Shown piece after piece: positions 61,432 to 64,000 of a stretch of DNA of 64,000 bases (positions within the stretch are counted from its first letter, which is position 1; every line of letters starts with the position of its first letter). Below the pieces are notes generated by a model that saw only the letters and a program-made list of their open reading frames with translations, was not told the DNA's origin and ran no database searches. The stretch comes from an uncultured Oligoflexia bacterium. Its GTDB lineage: Bacteria; Bdellovibrionota; Bacteriovoracia; Bacteriovoracales; Bacteriovoracaceae. The DNA lies in assembly GCA_937120495.1 (NCBI GenBank), contig CAKZJW010000019.1:20597-84596 (forward strand), written 5' to 3'. A program made the translations under genes and the position numbers.

Positions 61432-62155
61432 TGGAAAAAGAGTACTTGTTACTGGTGCCAGTAAAGGAATCGGTCAAGCAATTGCAATTGATCTTGCAAA
61501 AGATGGTTATGATTTAGTTATTCATTATAATAGAGATAAAGAGGGTGCTTTAAAGACTCAAGAAGAAGTCTCTAAACACGGAGTTAAGTCTTCTATTATC
61601 TCATTTAATATTTCTGATCGTGAAGATGTAAAGGCTAAGCTTGAAACTGATTGCGATGAGAACGGAGCATACTATGGAGTTATTTGTAACGCTGGTGTGA
61701 CTCGAGATGGAATTTTTCCAACTATGAGCGATGATGATTGGGATACAGTTTTAAGAACAAATCTTGATGGATTTTATAATGTTGTTAAACCTTGTGTAAT
61801 GCCAATGATTTCAAAAAGAACTCCCGCTAGAATTATTGCAATGTCTTCAGTGTCTGGAGTTGTAGGAAATAGAGGACAGGTTAATTACTCAGCATCAAAA
61901 GCGGGTCTAATTGGAGCTGTAAAAGCTCTCTCTATTGAGCTTGCAAAAAGAAATATCACTGTAAACTGTGTAGCCCCAGGGTTAATTGATACAGGAATGG
62001 TGAACGAAGAAATATTTAAACATGCAAAACCGTTAATCCCGATGCAAAGAATGGGGAAGGTTAATGAAGTATCAAGTTGTGTTAAGTATCTTTTGTCTGA
62101 AGACGCAGCTTATATAACAAGACAAGTAATCTCTATAAATGGGGGAATGTGCTAA
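61424..62155 (+). CDS. 3-oxoacyl-ACP reductase, FabG-like (ApeQ-like)
   Basis: The start is ATG 61424, overlapping the dehydratase stop (ATGAATAG). The 243-residue product is a classical short-chain dehydrogenase: VLVTGASKGIGQA, CNAGVTRDG, catalytic Ser in IAMSSVSGVVG and YSASK with Tyr and Lys. It reduces the 3-oxo intermediate with NADPH. It couples to the next gene by TAATG. Confidence 0.93.
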   Translation: MNSGKRVLVTGASKGIGQAIAIDLAKDGYDLVIHYNRDKEGALKTQEEVSKHGVKSSIISFNISDREDVKAKLETDCDENGAYYGVICNAGVTRDGIFPTMSDDDWDTVLRTNLDGFYNVVKPCVMPMISKRTPARIIAMSSVSGVVGNRGQVNYSASKAGLIGAVKALSIELAKRNITVNCVAPGLIDTGMVNEEIFKHAKPLIPMQRMGKVNEVSSCVKYLLSEDAAYITRQVISINGGMC

Positions 62156-63381
62156 TGAAAAGAAGAGTCGTTATAACTGGTATGTCAGGAGTTACAGCTT
62201 TTGGAAACGATGCTGATTCTGTATTTGATAAATTAAAAGAATACGAAAATGCAGTAGTATTGATGGAAGATTGGAAACAATACCAAGGCCTTCATACAAA
62301 TTTAGCAGCACCTGTTCAGAATTTAGAATACCCAGAGCTTTTTACGAGACAAAATACAAGGTCAATGGGGCCAGTTTCAAAAATGGCAACACTTGCTACT
62401 TTCAACGCTCTAAAGGATGCTAAACTTCTTGGAGATGATGTTTTATCTTCTGGTCAAACGGGAGTCTCTTACGGTTCTTGTGCTGGATCAACTCAGCCAG
62501 TAGTAGCATTTACAAATATGTTAAGAGATAAAGTTGTTAAAGGTATAACGGCGACAACTTATATAAAAATGATGCCACATACTTGTCCTGTAAATATTGC
62601 TTTATTCTTTGGATTAAAAGGAAGGGTTATTACAACTTCATCGGCTTGTACGTCTGGAAGTCAGGGACTAGGGTATGCATTTGAATCAATCCAAAATGGT
62701 CAACAGACGATTATGATTGCTGGTGGAGCTGAAGAGCTTTGTCCAAGTGAAGCCGCTGTCTTTGATACATTGTACGCAACTAGTATTAAGAATGATGCTC
62801 CAAAAACTACACCTGCTCCGTTTGATAAAAATAGAGATGGGCTTGTTTTAGGTGAGGGAGCGGGAACATTAATTCTTGAAGAGTACGAACATGCTAAAGC
62901 CCGTGGAGCAAATATTTATGCTGAAATAATGGGGTTTGCAACAAACTGTGATGCTCAACATATTACACGCCCAAGTGCAGAAGATATGGAAAGAGTAATG
63001 AAAATGGCACTAGAGAATGCAAACTTAAAAGCTTCAGATATAGGCTATGTAAATGGTCATGGAACAAGTACTGAAAAAGGTGATATCGCAGAATCGACAG
63101 CAACCAATAGTGTATTTGGAGATAATATTCCTTATTCAACATTGAAAAGTTATTTTGGTCACACGTTAGGCGCCTGTGGAGCAGTAGAGACATGGCTTTC
63201 TATTGAGATGATGAGAAGAAGTTGGTTTGCACCAACTATTAATTTGAAAGAAGTTGATGAGAGATGTCCAAAGATGGATCATATCATGCTTGAAGGGCGT
63301 GAGATGAATGTAGATACAGTTATGTGTAATAACTTTGCATTTGGTGGAATTAATACAAGTCTTATTGTGAGAAGAATGTAA
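62155..63381 (+). CDS. 3-oxoacyl-ACP synthase II-like (ApeR-like ketosynthase)
   Basis: The 408-residue product is a second full condensing enzyme: Cys in TTSSACTSGSQGLGYA, His in VNGHGTSTEKGD, His in YFGHTLGACGAVE, and CNNFAFGGINTSLI at the end. With the other ketosynthase and the chain-length-factor-like protein it forms the elongation machinery. It couples to the final gene by TAATG. Confidence 0.93.
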   Translation: MKRRVVITGMSGVTAFGNDADSVFDKLKEYENAVVLMEDWKQYQGLHTNLAAPVQNLEYPELFTRQNTRSMGPVSKMATLATFNALKDAKLLGDDVLSSGQTGVSYGSCAGSTQPVVAFTNMLRDKVVKGITATTYIKMMPHTCPVNIALFFGLKGRVITTSSACTSGSQGLGYAFESIQNGQQTIMIAGGAEELCPSEAAVFDTLYATSIKNDAPKTTPAPFDKNRDGLVLGEGAGTLILEEYEHAKARGANIYAEIMGFATNCDAQHITRPSAEDMERVMKMALENANLKASDIGYVNGHGTSTEKGDIAESTATNSVFGDNIPYSTLKSYFGHTLGACGAVETWLSIEMMRRSWFAPTINLKEVDERCPKMDHIMLEGREMNVDTVMCNNFAFGGINTSLIVRRM

Positions 63382-63914
63382 TGAAAAAAATATTATTAAT
63401 TACACTACTTCTTTTAAGCTTTTCTAGTTTTGCTAGATTTCAACTAAAGGTTGCCCCTGTTCAATTTACTCTCGGGGTAAGAAATATTGATTTTGGGTAT
63501 CTACATGATAATTTTTTACTTTCAGCTGGTGTTTGGGAAGGAAGCTTTGTTGGAATCTTTAATGAGACAAAAGTTTCAGAGCAACATCTTAGGTTAGACT
63601 ATTTTTTTAGTGGGTTAAAAAATAGCTCTTGGTATCTAGTTGGTGCGATTTCAAAAATAGATTTAGAATTTATAGAAGAAGGTTTTTTGACTGAAGATCT
63701 AACAGGTGAAGAAAGTGGAACTGGTTATTATTTTGGTGGTGGATATCGCTGGCAATGGAAATCCTTTTTTATGGAGTTTGGTGCTCAGTATATAGATTAT
63801 GATATCGATACGAATATTGAAGTAAGCTCAAAAGATGGAAGTGAAGTCGAAACAGCAAACCTTGATTACTTTAGAGGAATTCGAGCTGAGTATAATCTTG
63901 GGTGGTTGTTTTAG
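63381..63914 (+). CDS. Predicted outer-membrane beta-barrel protein at operon end
   Basis: The 177-residue product has a signal peptide (to SSFARF) and strand-like segments (FTLGVRNIDFGYLHDNFLLSAG; YYFGGGYRWQWKSFFMEFGAQY; FRGIRAEYNLGWLF) with a terminal Phe. It looks like a small outer-membrane barrel. It is coupled to the last ketosynthase gene, so it may help place the pigment in the outer membrane. No terminator is visible in the last 86 bases of the window. Confidence 0.7.
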   Translation: MKKILLITLLLLSFSSFARFQLKVAPVQFTLGVRNIDFGYLHDNFLLSAGVWEGSFVGIFNETKVSEQHLRLDYFFSGLKNSSWYLVGAISKIDLEFIEEGFLTEDLTGEESGTGYYFGGGYRWQWKSFFMEFGAQYIDYDIDTNIEVSSKDGSEVETANLDYFRGIRAEYNLGWLF

Positions 63915-64000
63915 TACTATTTAAAAGAAAACTTGTGAGCGAAAGTGCGTCTTATTATTGCTAGTCATTTAATCTTAGAAACTAGATAAATAGAAATAAA

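Overview
The window is AT-rich bacterial DNA, densely coded on both strands. Many proteins carry Sec or lipoprotein signals or look like outer-membrane beta-barrels, and there is a short flagellin and an aryl-polyene pigment operon, so the host is Gram-negative and motile. Gene style and content fit the Bdellovibrionota (Bacteriovorax/Halobacteriovorax type); this is an impression from the sequence, not a proven placement.

Layout. 1-4.6 kb is chromosomal: a formaldehyde-detoxification pair (fghA fragment, frmA), a nucleotidyltransferase-like gene, a secreted transglutaminase-like protein, a SufR-like Fe-S regulator divergent from a four-helix membrane protein, and folE. From about 4.6 to 20.45 kb lies an accessory block, probably one integrated element: HTH genes; two GT4-type glycosyltransferases enclosing a compact, apparently undescribed RiPP-like operon (66-residue precursor, PqqD-like RRE protein, SelO-fold enzyme); a BrnT/BrnA toxin-antitoxin pair; a DUF4160/DUF2442 pair; several orphan genes; a TraD/TraG-type coupling protein with a replication-relaxation protein; a large nested hairpin beside a 170-nt tract with no C; and a large serine recombinase that reads through a terminator into a tRNA(CAT) gene.

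20.6-48.8 kb returns to chromosomal genes: dapF, a TlyA-type rRNA methyltransferase, apt, a LysR regulator divergent from a YceI protein, a K+ channel, a FadI-like thiolase, a uracil phosphoribosyltransferase, glyoxalase I, a PspC-type envelope-stress operon, a small RHH/response-regulator pair, a flagellin, many secreted proteins and a 1438-residue secreted protein with C-terminal repeats.

48.8-63.4 kb is a nearly gapless, translationally coupled aryl-polyene (APE) operon: chain-length-factor-like ketosynthase, acyltransferases, two ACPs, AMP ligase, two dehydratases, ketoreductase, two ketosynthases, LolA-like protein, MMPL exporter and DUF3261 lipoprotein. An aromatic amino-acid ammonia-lyase occupies the slot where the E. 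coli-type cluster has a thioesterase. A divergent FAD enzyme with halogenase-like motifs sits at the operon head, so a halogenated, xanthomonadin-like pigment is a reasonable hypothesis.

Across the window at least twelve genes lack a Shine-Dalgarno and have a -10-like hexamer ending 6 (once 8) bases before the start codon, which suggests common leaderless transcription.
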